Assembly: GCA_020722505.1 (NCBI GenBank)
Contig: DYKR01000002.1
Span: 1 to 64,000 of the forward strand
Reading direction: 5' to 3'
From: Caldisericum exile
GTDB taxonomy: Bacteria; Caldisericota; Caldisericia; Caldisericales; Caldisericaceae
Length of the DNA: 64,000 nucleotides
The notes beneath the pieces were generated by a model. It searched no databases. It was not told the origin of the DNA and saw only the letters and a list, made by a program, of their open reading frames with translations. A program made the position numbers and the translations under genes. Numbering within the stretch: the first letter of the stretch is position 1; every line of letters begins with the position of its first letter. Below are positions 47,030 through 55,715 of this stretch, one piece after another.

Positions 47030-47990
47030 AATACAACTTTAAAAAGAAGACAACAATAGATGCTACCAATGTTATAATAGAAAACCTAAAATCAATCTGT
47101 GCTTCACTAAGTCCAGATAACTCAAAATGGTGATGGATGGGCGTCATTTTAAATATTCTCTTACCGTGAGTCCTTTTAAAATATGTAATCTGGATAAAAA
47201 TTGAAAGAGCTTCAATAACAGGAATAATAGCAATAATTGGAAGATACAACTCTATTTTTAAAATAATCGAAAGGGAAGCAACAAGTGCACCTAAAGCACC
47301 CGATCCAACATCCCCCATAAAAATTGAAGCCTTTGGGCTATTGAACCATAAAAAGGCAAGAATTGCAATAATAAAAACAAGTATCAAATACAAATGAGAA
47401 GTGTTTCCAAAGGTATTTGCAATTAAAGATAGTAAAAGAAGCATGGTAACAGTAACACTTCCAAGAAGCCCGTCTACTCCATCTGTCAGGTTAAAAGCAT
47501 TAGCAGAGCCAATAAACATCGTTAAGAAAAGTATAAAATAAATAAACCAACCCAAATTTAAATCGAAAGATAAAAATTTAACATTGAAAGAAAAAATATC
47601 CTTAAAAATCACAAACAGAATAAGAGTTGCAAGAAAATGTAAAATAAGTTTATTTCTAACGGAAAGTCCATCTGAAGAGTGCTTTTTAAAAGTAAGAACA
47701 TCATCAATAAGCCCAATTATACCAAATAAGAGCACTGAAGATGCAACAAAGAGTGCAACTTTCGAATGATTAAAGGGAAGAAAAAAGATAGGTGCAAGAA
47801 GAAATACTATTCCGCCACCTCTTGGTGTGCCTTCCTTTATTTTGTAAATATCGCCCATTTCATCACGCACAAATTGGACTGCGTGCCGTTTCTTAAGATA
47901 TAAAATGAGAAATTTTTCAAAATACAACAATAAAAAAAATTCAATTAAGATAACAAAAGCAAAGATAATGTTTGAGACGTTCTTATCCAT
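47022..47990 (-). CDS. mraY: Phospho-MurNAc-pentapeptide transferase MraY
   Basis: A 322-residue polytopic membrane enzyme that links UDP-MurNAc-pentapeptide to undecaprenyl phosphate. The family motifs IGLIDDVLTF, NAFNLTDGVDGLLG, MGDVGSGALGAL and the His triad MTPIHHHFELSG are intact, with about ten hydrophobic helices. It overlaps murF by 8 nt. Confidence 0.97.
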   Translation of the reverse strand: MDKNVSNIIFAFVILIEFFLLLYFEKFLILYLKKRHAVQFVRDEMGDIYKIKEGTPRGGGIVFLLAPIFFLPFNHSKVALFVASSVLLFGIIGLIDDVLTFKKHSSDGLSVRNKLILHFLATLILFVIFKDIFSFNVKFLSFDLNLGWFIYFILFLTMFIGSANAFNLTDGVDGLLGSVTVTMLLLLSLIANTFGNTSHLYLILVFIIAILAFLWFNSPKASIFMGDVGSGALGALVASLSIILKIELYLPIIAIIPVIEALSIFIQITYFKRTHGKRIFKMTPIHHHFELSGLSEAQIDFRFSIITLVASIVVFFLKLYFG

Positions 47991-49338
47991 CTTTAAACCT
48001 TCCTTTCAAAACTTCAACAAAACTTTCCATCTTCATGCCGCGTGATCCTTTTAAAAAAATTAAAGAACCTTTTTTAAAATCAAATTCCTCTAAAAACTCC
48101 TTTAGGGCATCTGAATCGGTAAAATGAAATTTTAAAGCAGTCGAAGCATTTTCGTATATAGATTTTGTAAAATCCCCGTAAGTTATAAGTAGGTAGGGAT
48201 CCACTTCTTCAATTAAAGAGACAAAACTTTTATGAATCTCATAAGCATCCTTACCAAGTTCAAGCATATCTCCGAGTATTATAACCTTTGGTTTATTAAC
48301 ATCCAAAAGGGATTTTAAGGCAAAAGTAAGAGAAACTGGATTTGAGTTATAAGTATCATCCAATATGGACATCTTTGAAAAATTTATAATCTCTCCTCTT
48401 CCTTTGAATGGTTTAAATTCTTTTAAAGAGGAAACTATTAAATCAGGATCAACTCCAAAATGGAAGGCAATTGCAAAAGTAAAAGCCAAAGTGTAAACAA
48501 ACTGATAACCGTAAAAAGGCAGGGAAAAGGAAAATTTTCGATCGGCAAAACTCAAATTCACCCTCTTAACATCTTCTTTAGTTAATAAATCAATTACTAC
48601 ATCGTTTCTCTTATTAAAACCTATAAGGACTCTATTTTTAAGATTATGCGAGGCTTCAAACAACAAATCATCATCACCATTTAAAAAGGCAATACCATCA
48701 TTATCAACGTATTTAGCGAGTTTAAATTTCTCATTCAATACCCCTTCTTTTGATTGTAGGTATTCAATGTGAGAGTCGCCAATATTTGTAATAACTCCGT
48801 AGTGTGGTTGAGTTAACTCAAGAAGGTAATCCATATCATGAGGTTTTTGAACACCTAATTCCACAACAATAAAATCTTCTCTTAAATTAACTTCATTTGC
48901 AAAAAATAACGGTAAAGAAACATCTGTATTGAGGTTACCTTCTGTCTTTAAAACGGAAAATTTTTTTGATAAGGCATTAGCAACAGATTCCTTGAGAGTA
49001 GTTTTACCAGCGCTTCCTGTAATACCTAACACACAACCTAAAGCATGCTTTCTTCCAACTAACCCGATGTGTTTAATGAAATCTTTGGTAGAATTTACAA
49101 CAAATTCAAAAGTATCATTTAGAGGGAACTCTTTTTCAACAACAACACCTAAAGCACCTTTTTGAATTGCATCTTTTACAAAATCATGCCCATCATACTT
49201 TGAACCTTTTAAAGCAATAAAAATATCTCCTTTTTCAACAGTTCTTGAATCTATCTTGAACTTATTAAAAGTCTCAGGTATTCTATTTATACTAATCCCA
49301 TCAAAGCCATTAAGAAACTCTTCCAATTTAAAGTTCAT
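47983..49338 (-). CDS. murF: UDP-MurNAc-tripeptide--D-Ala-D-Ala ligase MurF
   Basis: A 451-residue Mur ligase that completes the pentapeptide. It has IDSRTVEKGDIFIALKG near the start, the ATP loop GITGSAGKTTLKE, and DDTYNSNPVSL, the MurF third-domain signature. It overlaps murE upstream by 11 nt and mraY downstream. Confidence 0.97.
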   Translation of the reverse strand: MNFKLEEFLNGFDGISINRIPETFNKFKIDSRTVEKGDIFIALKGSKYDGHDFVKDAIQKGALGVVVEKEFPLNDTFEFVVNSTKDFIKHIGLVGRKHALGCVLGITGSAGKTTLKESVANALSKKFSVLKTEGNLNTDVSLPLFFANEVNLREDFIVVELGVQKPHDMDYLLELTQPHYGVITNIGDSHIEYLQSKEGVLNEKFKLAKYVDNDGIAFLNGDDDLLFEASHNLKNRVLIGFNKRNDVVIDLLTKEDVKRVNLSFADRKFSFSLPFYGYQFVYTLAFTFAIAFHFGVDPDLIVSSLKEFKPFKGRGEIINFSKMSILDDTYNSNPVSLTFALKSLLDVNKPKVIILGDMLELGKDAYEIHKSFVSLIEEVDPYLLITYGDFTKSIYENASTALKFHFTDSDALKEFLEEFDFKKGSLIFLKGSRGMKMESFVEVLKGRFKDG

Positions 49339-50770
49339 AAACTGTCTCCTCTACAACATCTAAGTCTCTAAAATTTACTATACGTCCACCTTTAAGATGC
49401 ATTTTACTTTCAACGCCTCTACCCAAAATTGCAATTGTATCGTTAGGTTTCGACTTCAATACTGCTTCTTTAATTGCAAGGCGCCTGTCTTCTAACACTT
49501 TGTGGTCAATTGAAACACCTTTTAAAATGTCATCGATGATCTTTTTTTCATCAAATCCTCTTGAATCATCGGAAGTTACATAACAAAAATCCGCAAAATT
49601 ACTTACAACTCTCCCCATCTCTATCCTCTTCTCTGTATTAGATGTGCCAACTGCTCCGAAAACCACTATAAGTCGCCCCTTTTTATTCAAACTAAGGTTT
49701 TCAAGAACACTCCTAATTTCAGAAGGATTGTGTGCATAATCTACTACTATTACTCTATCAGAGACTTTTCTTATTTCCATCCTTCCAGGGATAGAAACAG
49801 TTTTTCCAAATTCTCTAATTACGCTAAAAGGGATACCTTCAACCATCGCAAAAGAAGTAGCAGCAAGAAAATTAACAATATTGAACTTAGACACCAAAGG
49901 AATTTTAACTTCGCCAACTAAACTGCCCTTTTTAAAAACATTAAACAAAAGCAGTATATCTTGTGAGTTTATAAATTCGTATGAAAAATCAAAAGATGGA
50001 TTTTCGCCGTAAAGTAAGGGGTCTTTAGAAACTTCCAAAAACCTTTCAATATATAAACTTTCACCATTTAAAATGGGGGAAAAAGCATCAACAAAAAATG
50101 AAACCTTAGTATCTAAATAATCTTCAAGTGTTTTATGAAAATCAAGATGGTCCACCCCCATCGTTGAGAGAATCTTTTTATAGAAATCAATGCCAAAGAC
50201 TCTTTTATCTTTAATAGCATGGGAAGTTACTTCCATAAATACGTATTTAACGTTGTTATCTTTCATTAAACTCAAATACTTATTCAATTCAAAAGGGAAT
50301 GGTGTTGTAGGAGGCTCAAGGTCTTTTAACTCGAAGTCATCTTTTATGCCAATACCAATAGTGCCAATAAAAGAAGAAGGAATTGAAGCGTAATTAAAAA
50401 GCCTGTAAAGTATATAAGCAATAGTTGTTTTACCCATGGTTCCAGTTATACCAACTATTTTTAATTGGGAGGATGGGTTGTTAAACATATGGGCTGATAA
50501 AATTGCATAGGCAACTTTACTATCATCTACTTTAATAAGAGGGATGGCAAAAGTTTTCGTAGTTTCCTTTTCTATAATAGCACCCACTGCTCCATTTTTT
50601 ATTGCATCTTCAATAAAATTGTGTCCGTCGTTATTTTGCCCACTTATTGCAACAAACAGATCGCCTTTTCTAATCTTTCTTGAATCGTGTTGTAATGACA
50701 AAAACTCAACTTCATGGTTGCCGTAAATCTTACAATCTTTTAAAACCTTTCCTATATCTTCTATTTTCAT
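49328..50770 (-). CDS. murE: UDP-MurNAc-dipeptide--diamino acid ligase MurE
   Basis: A 480-residue Mur ligase that adds the third amino acid of the stem peptide. It has HDSRKIRKGDLFVAISG, the ATP loop GITGTMGKTT, PGRMEIRKV and GAVGTSNTEKRIEMG. At residues 401-404, where meso-DAP enzymes have DNPR, this protein reads DDSR, and the later GKGHE-type motif is GRGVE. The third residue may therefore not be meso-DAP; Thermotoga MurE (DDPR) uses lysine. Family assignment is firm; substrate is open. Confidence 0.95.
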   Translation of the reverse strand: MKIEDIGKVLKDCKIYGNHEVEFLSLQHDSRKIRKGDLFVAISGQNNDGHNFIEDAIKNGAVGAIIEKETTKTFAIPLIKVDDSKVAYAILSAHMFNNPSSQLKIVGITGTMGKTTIAYILYRLFNYASIPSSFIGTIGIGIKDDFELKDLEPPTTPFPFELNKYLSLMKDNNVKYVFMEVTSHAIKDKRVFGIDFYKKILSTMGVDHLDFHKTLEDYLDTKVSFFVDAFSPILNGESLYIERFLEVSKDPLLYGENPSFDFSYEFINSQDILLLFNVFKKGSLVGEVKIPLVSKFNIVNFLAATSFAMVEGIPFSVIREFGKTVSIPGRMEIRKVSDRVIVVDYAHNPSEIRSVLENLSLNKKGRLIVVFGAVGTSNTEKRIEMGRVVSNFADFCYVTSDDSRGFDEKKIIDDILKGVSIDHKVLEDRRLAIKEAVLKSKPNDTIAILGRGVESKMHLKGGRIVNFRDLDVVEETVYEL

Positions 50771-52458
50771 GGTTCAATCCTTAGATATTTTACAAGAAAA
50801 TTACCAATCTTTGCAAATAGCGGTGCTGCTACCGTTGTAGAATACTGAGGATATTTCGTCTCATCTATAGAAACTATTACCGAAAATTCTGGATCAGGGT
50901 AGGGAACGGCTCCATAAAAACTGTATATCAACTTAGCATGAGAATAACTTTTTGTGATTGGATCAATCTTTTGTGCTGTGCCTGTTTTACCCATAACCTT
51001 ATACCCTTCTATTTTTGCTTTTGGAGCACCAACCTCAACAACATCAACCATTGCACTTTTCACCAAATTAAGATTATCAACTGAACCAACAACATTTTTT
51101 AGAATGGAGTAGGATTCATAAATTACATTGCCTGAATCTTCTATCTTTTTAATAATATGAGGTGTATATAGTTTACCGCCATTAACAATGGCATTTAATG
51201 CAGTAACCATTTGTAATTGAGTAACAGCAACTCCTTGACCAAAGCCCATTGTAGCAGTTTCAACATCGTTAATATTTTCTAATTTAGGTATGATTCCTTT
51301 TTCTTCTGCAGCAATTTCCAAACCAGTCTTTTCACCAAAACCAAATAAATTAAAATACTTTAAAAGATTTTCCTTTCCTAAACCGAGAGCAACTTTGGCA
51401 AACGCAACATCGCAAGAATTCACAAGGATATCTCTAACTCCATGCTCTTCCCCATGTTTTTTCCAACAGGAAATTACGGTATCTTTTACCTTAATCGAAC
51501 CACTACAATAAAACTCATCGTTTTCTTTAAGCGTTCCTTCTTCAAGCGCAGCAAAGGCAACAATAGGTTTCATAACCGAACCAGGTTCATAATTATAACT
51601 GATTGGCAAGTTAGGTTTGATGCTATCAATATTTTGTGGGTTAAAAGATGGATAACTCACCATTGCAAGAATTTTATTGGTTTTTGGCTCTGTTACTATA
51701 GCAAAACCCTGCTTTGCGTTGTATTTCTCAACAGTTTCTTTCACTAAAGCGTATAGTTTTGCCTGTATATTTATATCGATTGTTAACTGAACTGTACTAC
51801 CCTTTTTAGGATAAATCATATAAGTAGGTTTACCTAGTATTTCTGGCTCGTTAAAATTGTATGTTCTAAAGGCTCTACCTTTTTTTCCTTTTAAAAAATC
51901 ATTAAAATAAAGTTCTATACCACTCAAACCATCATTATCAAGACCAACAACTCCAATAAGAGGCGCTACTATTTCACCATACGGATAAACTCTTTTGTAA
52001 GTCTTAGTAAATACAACTCCGTTATTAATTTCTAATTTATCGATTTCTTTTTTTAGGCTTTCGGTGACTGAAGTTGAAACAACAGTATAAGCGTTATATG
52101 AAAAAATGCTTTTTAAATCTGATGAAGATAACTTGAGATATTTACTCAGTATTTCTTTTAAAGGTTCTACTTTGGATTTTTCAATGAGTGTTGGATTTAT
52201 ATCAAGTTGATAAGTAATTTCATTTGTTGCAAGCTTATTTCCATTTCTATCGATTATCTCTCCTCTTTCAGCGCGCAATACATCATAAGTAGGCACAACC
52301 TGTGGAGCAAACTCTGCAAGCAATCTATTTCTTTCGAAGACATCAATTTGAATTACCCTAAAAATAAAAGAAAAAAAGATAACAAAAAATAACAAAAAAA
52401 CAGCAATAATTCTTTTCTTAAAAACATCTTCTCTACTTTGCTTCAAGTTCGACCACAT
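50767..52458 (-). CDS. ftsI: Septal peptidoglycan transpeptidase FtsI/PBP2-like
   Basis: A class B penicillin-binding protein of about 563 residues from ATG 52458 (the track starts six codons earlier at a TTG). One N-terminal membrane anchor (IIAVFLLFFVIFFSFIF) precedes the PBP dimerisation domain (RGEIIDRNGNKLA). The transpeptidase has the active-site EPGSVMKPIVAF, the second motif SCD and the third KTGTAQ. It has no PASTA domains. It overlaps murE by 4 nt. It partners with FtsW in septal wall synthesis. Confidence 0.94.
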   Translation of the reverse strand: MWSNLKQSREDVFKKRIIAVFLLFFVIFFSFIFRVIQIDVFERNRLLAEFAPQVVPTYDVLRAERGEIIDRNGNKLATNEITYQLDINPTLIEKSKVEPLKEILSKYLKLSSSDLKSIFSYNAYTVVSTSVTESLKKEIDKLEINNGVVFTKTYKRVYPYGEIVAPLIGVVGLDNDGLSGIELYFNDFLKGKKGRAFRTYNFNEPEILGKPTYMIYPKKGSTVQLTIDINIQAKLYALVKETVEKYNAKQGFAIVTEPKTNKILAMVSYPSFNPQNIDSIKPNLPISYNYEPGSVMKPIVAFAALEEGTLKENDEFYCSGSIKVKDTVISCWKKHGEEHGVRDILVNSCDVAFAKVALGLGKENLLKYFNLFGFGEKTGLEIAAEEKGIIPKLENINDVETATMGFGQGVAVTQLQMVTALNAIVNGGKLYTPHIIKKIEDSGNVIYESYSILKNVVGSVDNLNLVKSAMVDVVEVGAPKAKIEGYKVMGKTGTAQKIDPITKSYSHAKLIYSFYGAVPYPDPEFSVIVSIDETKYPQYSTTVAAPLFAKIGNFLVKYLRIEP

Positions 52459-52708
52459 AGAATTTCTTAACCTCAACCATCTTTAATTTCTCTTTAGCTA
52501 ACTTTTCAATTCTTAAAGGATTAATCAAATTATAATAAGTAGATGATAGTTTTGAGGTGTCTGCCTTTAAAATATCAATTTCTCTTTCTAAATCAGCAAC
52601 CTTCTTTTTCAAGCCAAGGGTAGCGAAAAAAAACACCGAATTCAAAACAACCACAACAACTAAAACAAATATAAGCAATTTATTGCTAACTCTACCCAAT
52701 CTCCTCAT
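52433..52708 (-). CDS. ftsL: FtsL-like division protein
   Basis: 91 residues: a short basic N-terminus, one membrane helix (LLIFVLVVVVVLNSVFFFATLG) and a heptad-rich coiled coil (KKKVADLEREIDILKADTSKL). Sequence is poorly conserved in this family; the topology and the location between rsmH and ftsI identify it. It overlaps both neighbours. FtsL joins FtsQ and FtsB to activate FtsW-FtsI. Confidence 0.82.
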   Translation of the reverse strand: MRRLGRVSNKLLIFVLVVVVVLNSVFFFATLGLKKKVADLEREIDILKADTSKLSSTYYNLINPLRIEKLAKEKLKMVEVKKFYVVELEAK

Positions 52709-53567
52709 AAACCCTCAATTTTGCACTTCTACTCCGTCGGTTAATGGATATCTCTTCTTTGGTTGGTTTAACTACGTGTTTTACTACAGGTTTTAAAGAA
52801 ACATTTTCTTTAAAAGTTTTTTTAACGAGCCTATCCTCAAGTGAGTGGTACGTGATTATTGCGATTCTCCCTTTTGGAAGTAAAACTAAAGGCGCATCTT
52901 CTAAAAATTTTTTTAGGTTATCGAGTTCTCTATTAACAAAAATTCTCAACGCTTGGAAGGTTTTTGTTGCAGGATGAATCCGATAATAACCTTTAGGATA
53001 AACACTTCTTACAATGTCTGCAAGCTCTAAAGTCGTTGAAATTGGCATTTTCTTTCTTTCAGAAACGATTTTTCTTGCAATCCTCTCTGCAAAAGGGTCT
53101 TCACCGTAAGTGTAAATAATGTCTCTCAACTCTTCAAAAGAAAAAGTGTTAACCACGTCATAGGCAGAATACCGAGTGCAAGGTTTACACATCCTCATAT
53201 CGAGAGGTCCTTCCTTCATGAAGGAAAAACCGCGTTCAGCTTCTTCCAATTGAAGTGAAGAAACACCAAGATCGGCAAGAATTTGGGTTGCACCTTGAGC
53301 GTTCGATAACACAATAGCCCTAATTTCTTTAAAATTTGAGGGCACGAGAACAAAGTTATCTCCAACCTCTTTTAAACGCTCTTCTGCTTTTTTAATTGCT
53401 TCTTCATCGAGATCTATACCTATTAATAAGCCCTTGGGAATTCTTTTTAAAATCTCAACAGAATGCCCACCTTCTCCAAGAGTTGCATCAACAACAATCG
53501 AATCTTCTTTTAAATTAAGCAAATCCAATACTTCTTTTAATAAAACCGGTGTATGATAGATTTCCAT
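52692..53567 (-). CDS. rsmH: 16S rRNA (cytosine1402-N4)-methyltransferase RsmH
   Basis: A 291-residue SAM methyltransferase with the motif I segment VDATLGEGGHS, the substrate segment GVSSLQLEEAERGFSF, and the late FQALRIFVNRELDNL and YHSLEDRLVKK. It opens the dcw cluster, as usual, though mraZ, which commonly precedes it, is absent. I prefer ATG 53567 to the adjacent TTG. No ribosome binding site is present, and the -10 box lies just 8 nt upstream, implying a leaderless or nearly leaderless mRNA. Confidence 0.96.
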   Translation of the reverse strand: MEIYHTPVLLKEVLDLLNLKEDSIVVDATLGEGGHSVEILKRIPKGLLIGIDLDEEAIKKAEERLKEVGDNFVLVPSNFKEIRAIVLSNAQGATQILADLGVSSLQLEEAERGFSFMKEGPLDMRMCKPCTRYSAYDVVNTFSFEELRDIIYTYGEDPFAERIARKIVSERKKMPISTTLELADIVRSVYPKGYYRIHPATKTFQALRIFVNRELDNLKKFLEDAPLVLLPKGRIAIITYHSLEDRLVKKTFKENVSLKPVVKHVVKPTKEEISINRRSRSAKLRVYEEIG

Positions 53568-53575
53568 CAAGAGAT

Positions 53576-53603
53576 ATTATACAGATATAGTTATTTAAGT
53601 AAA
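53576..53603 (-). promoter_or_regulatory. Promoter of the dcw cluster, leaderless type
   Basis: Minus-strand TTTACT, 16 nt, TATAAT, overlapping the 3' end of fdhD. The bases after the -10 box are ATCTCTTG and then the rsmH ATG, so initiation 7-9 nt downstream would begin at or one or two bases before the start codon. The -35 box is weaker than in the other promoters. Confidence 0.65.
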
Positions 53604-54289
53604 ATTTGAGAACTTGATGTGTAGATATTAAAGCGATTACCTCTTAAAAATCCTATGAGAGCAATATCGTTATCTTTAGCCTCATTTATTGCAAGAGTAG
53701 AAACTGCTGATTGAGACACGATAAGAGGTATATGTGCCTGTTTTGCAATTTCAACAATATTAAAATTTATCCTCCCAGAGGTTAAAAGTATAACTTTTTC
53801 TTTTATTTCCCTGTCAATAATGAAACCTACATTTTTTAAAGTTGCCGAAAGCCGTGAGATATCTTCAAAATAACTCATCACTCCTTCTCCGTTTGCAATC
53901 CCAACGATATGAGTCCCTCCTGTGATAGCAAATACCTTTGAGTATGAAAGAAGTTCCTTCATTAAAGAGAATAATCTATTACTATCAATGGAAATAGGCT
54001 TTCCATCATCAAAAAAAGAGCTACTATTTTTTTCAACCTCAAAGTAATAATTTTTTGAAAATTCGTTTCCGACATACTTAAAGCCCTTAATATCACCTTT
54101 ATGCATTATTATGCCGTTTACAAAAAGAAACCCTAAGGATAAAAGAAATTCTTCTCCGTTAGAGTAGAAAATAGAATCCACGAATTCATCATTTACGAAT
54201 ATATTTAGAAGATTTTCTTCTACAACATAATCTTCTAATCTTATGATATTTCCGTTTTCGAATCTAAATATCGGATATCTTTTCATCAT
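53591..54289 (-). CDS. fdhD: FdhD-like sulfurtransferase, divergent and cysteine-free
   Basis: About 232 residues from ATG 54289 (start uncertain; the track begins 11 codons earlier and neither has a good ribosome binding site). The C-terminal half clearly matches FdhD: TGGTHIVGI, LLTSGRINFNIVEIAKQ and GFLRGNRFNIYT. FdhD passes sulfur from IscS to the Mo-bis-MGD cofactor of formate dehydrogenase using a conserved C-x-x-C. Here that loop is SFFDDGK, the RHNAxDK-type motif is SRLSATLK, and the protein has no cysteine at all. It sits last in the formate dehydrogenase operon. It could be a sulfur-independent cofactor chaperone or a decayed copy. Confidence 0.82.
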   Translation of the reverse strand: MMKRYPIFRFENGNIIRLEDYVVEENLLNIFVNDEFVDSIFYSNGEEFLLSLGFLFVNGIIMHKGDIKGFKYVGNEFSKNYYFEVEKNSSSFFDDGKPISIDSNRLFSLMKELLSYSKVFAITGGTHIVGIANGEGVMSYFEDISRLSATLKNVGFIIDREIKEKVILLTSGRINFNIVEIAKQAHIPLIVSQSAVSTLAINEAKDNDIALIGFLRGNRFNIYTSSSQILLK

Positions 54290-54869
54290 AAGAGAGTATA
54301 TCCATAATTTTATAATAATCACTCTTCGTATTTATGTTCAAAAAGGTGTAAAACTCAGGGTCGAATTTATTTATTTCATTAGGACTAAGATACTGTGTTT
54401 TACTCTCTTCAATTAAATAGCTCAACTTAAACATACCTTTGCCTATGTTCTCTTCAATTTTTGGTAAGAGTCTTCTACTATAAAAGGCAAAAAGTGGCTC
54501 TATGTATCCATTACTTAGTTTCGGAATGTATACTTCTTTAGAATAATCCAAATTATTAAACATGTATAAGAGAAGTTCTCTTTTAATAAACGGCATATCG
54601 CATGCAACAAGAAATACATAATCACAACTAAAAATTTTTAATGCCGTGTAAAGTCCGCCAATTGGACCAATATTTGGGATAAGATCAGGGTAAAATTCGT
54701 AATGAGGCATTAAAGAGAGCCTGCCTACAAAAACAGGCTCTTCCACAAATACAGATTTTAAGATAGTATAGGTCCTTTTAAAAATTGTATTTCCTTTAAC
54801 CTTTAGGAAAAATTTATCGCTTCCAAATCTTCTACTTTTTCCGCCAACAAGAATAATTGGTTTAACCAT
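54264..54869 (-). CDS. mobA: Molybdenum cofactor guanylyltransferase MobA
   Basis: A 201-residue nucleotidyltransferase. The N-terminal ILVGGKSRRFGSDKFFLKV, GPIGGLYTALK and the metal-binding VACDMPF are all conserved. It attaches GMP to molybdopterin to make the MGD form used by formate dehydrogenases. The start overlaps the focA stop and there is no obvious ribosome binding site, consistent with translational coupling. Confidence 0.94.
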   Translation of the reverse strand: MVKPIILVGGKSRRFGSDKFFLKVKGNTIFKRTYTILKSVFVEEPVFVGRLSLMPHYEFYPDLIPNIGPIGGLYTALKIFSCDYVFLVACDMPFIKRELLLYMFNNLDYSKEVYIPKLSNGYIEPLFAFYSRRLLPKIEENIGKGMFKLSYLIEESKTQYLSPNEINKFDPEFYTFLNINTKSDYYKIMDILSYDEKISDI

Positions 54870-55698
54870 TTTTATTCATTAAATAAACTAACCAGTAAAC
54901 AAACCCCACAAAGAAAGCACCGCCAACTAAATTGCCAAGTGTAACGGGAATTAGATTTGCAGTTATGAAGCTACCGAAATTTAGCGAAGCAAAATCTGAA
55001 AGTGTTTTACCTGTTGCTTGGACTACTTCTGGAATGCTCTTTAAGAAAATTCCATAAGGGATAAAGAACATGTTTGCAACAGAGTGTTCAAAACCAGATG
55101 CAACAAAAGCCATAATCGGGAAGTATATTGCAAAGAGTTTGCCGATGATATCCTTTGATGACATTGCCATCCATACGGCTAAACACACCAACCAGTTGCA
55201 GAGGATACCTCTAAAAAACGCCTGACCAAAGGTAAGCGTTGTTTTAGAAAGAGCAACCTTAAGGCTATTTGCACCAACAAGGTTACCATTAAATGCCCAA
55301 GTGCCACCCCAGAATAAAAACGCCGCAATGAGAATTGAACCTACAAAATTCCCTATATATACAACAACCCAATTCTTAAGAAGCTCACTCCACTTAGCCC
55401 TTTTATCAAGGGCAGCAATCAACACAAGGTTGTTCCCCGTAAATAGTTCTGCTCCAGCAACAACTACTAACATAAGTCCTACGGTAAAGACACTTGCCGA
55501 TAAAAATCTTGTAAAGCCGAAACCAAGTGTAGTGTCAGAGCTAACAAGTAATGATAACTGTGCACCAAAGGCAATATAAACCCCGGCAAGAATTGCAAGG
55601 ACAAACATCTTTAAGATAGGTAGTTTACATTTTGAAATACCAGTTTCACATAATTTCTGTGCAACTTCTTTTGGTGGAAAGAAATTAACTTCGTTCAT
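54862..55698 (-). CDS. focA: Formate/nitrite channel FocA family
   Basis: A 278-residue FNT-family membrane protein with six helices. The NH2-proximal FFPPKEVAQKLCETGISK, GAELFTGNNLVL and the second half GILCNWLVCLAVW carry the family signatures. It transports formate or a related monovalent anion. The place right after the formate dehydrogenase catalytic gene strongly favours formate. GGGGGT lies just before ATG 55698. Confidence 0.94.
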   Translation of the reverse strand: MNEVNFFPPKEVAQKLCETGISKCKLPILKMFVLAILAGVYIAFGAQLSLLVSSDTTLGFGFTRFLSASVFTVGLMLVVVAGAELFTGNNLVLIAALDKRAKWSELLKNWVVVYIGNFVGSILIAAFLFWGGTWAFNGNLVGANSLKVALSKTTLTFGQAFFRGILCNWLVCLAVWMAMSSKDIIGKLFAIYFPIMAFVASGFEHSVANMFFIPYGIFLKSIPEVVQATGKTLSDFASLNFGSFITANLIPVTLGNLVGGAFFVGFVYWLVYLMNKNG

Positions 55699-55715
55699 TT
55701 TTTACCCCCTTTTAT

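Noticed and set aside
54264-54322. Longer fdhD start at 54322
   Set aside because: It would be a GTG with no clear binding site and more overlap with mobA. ATG 54289 is slightly better, but the evidence is weak either way.
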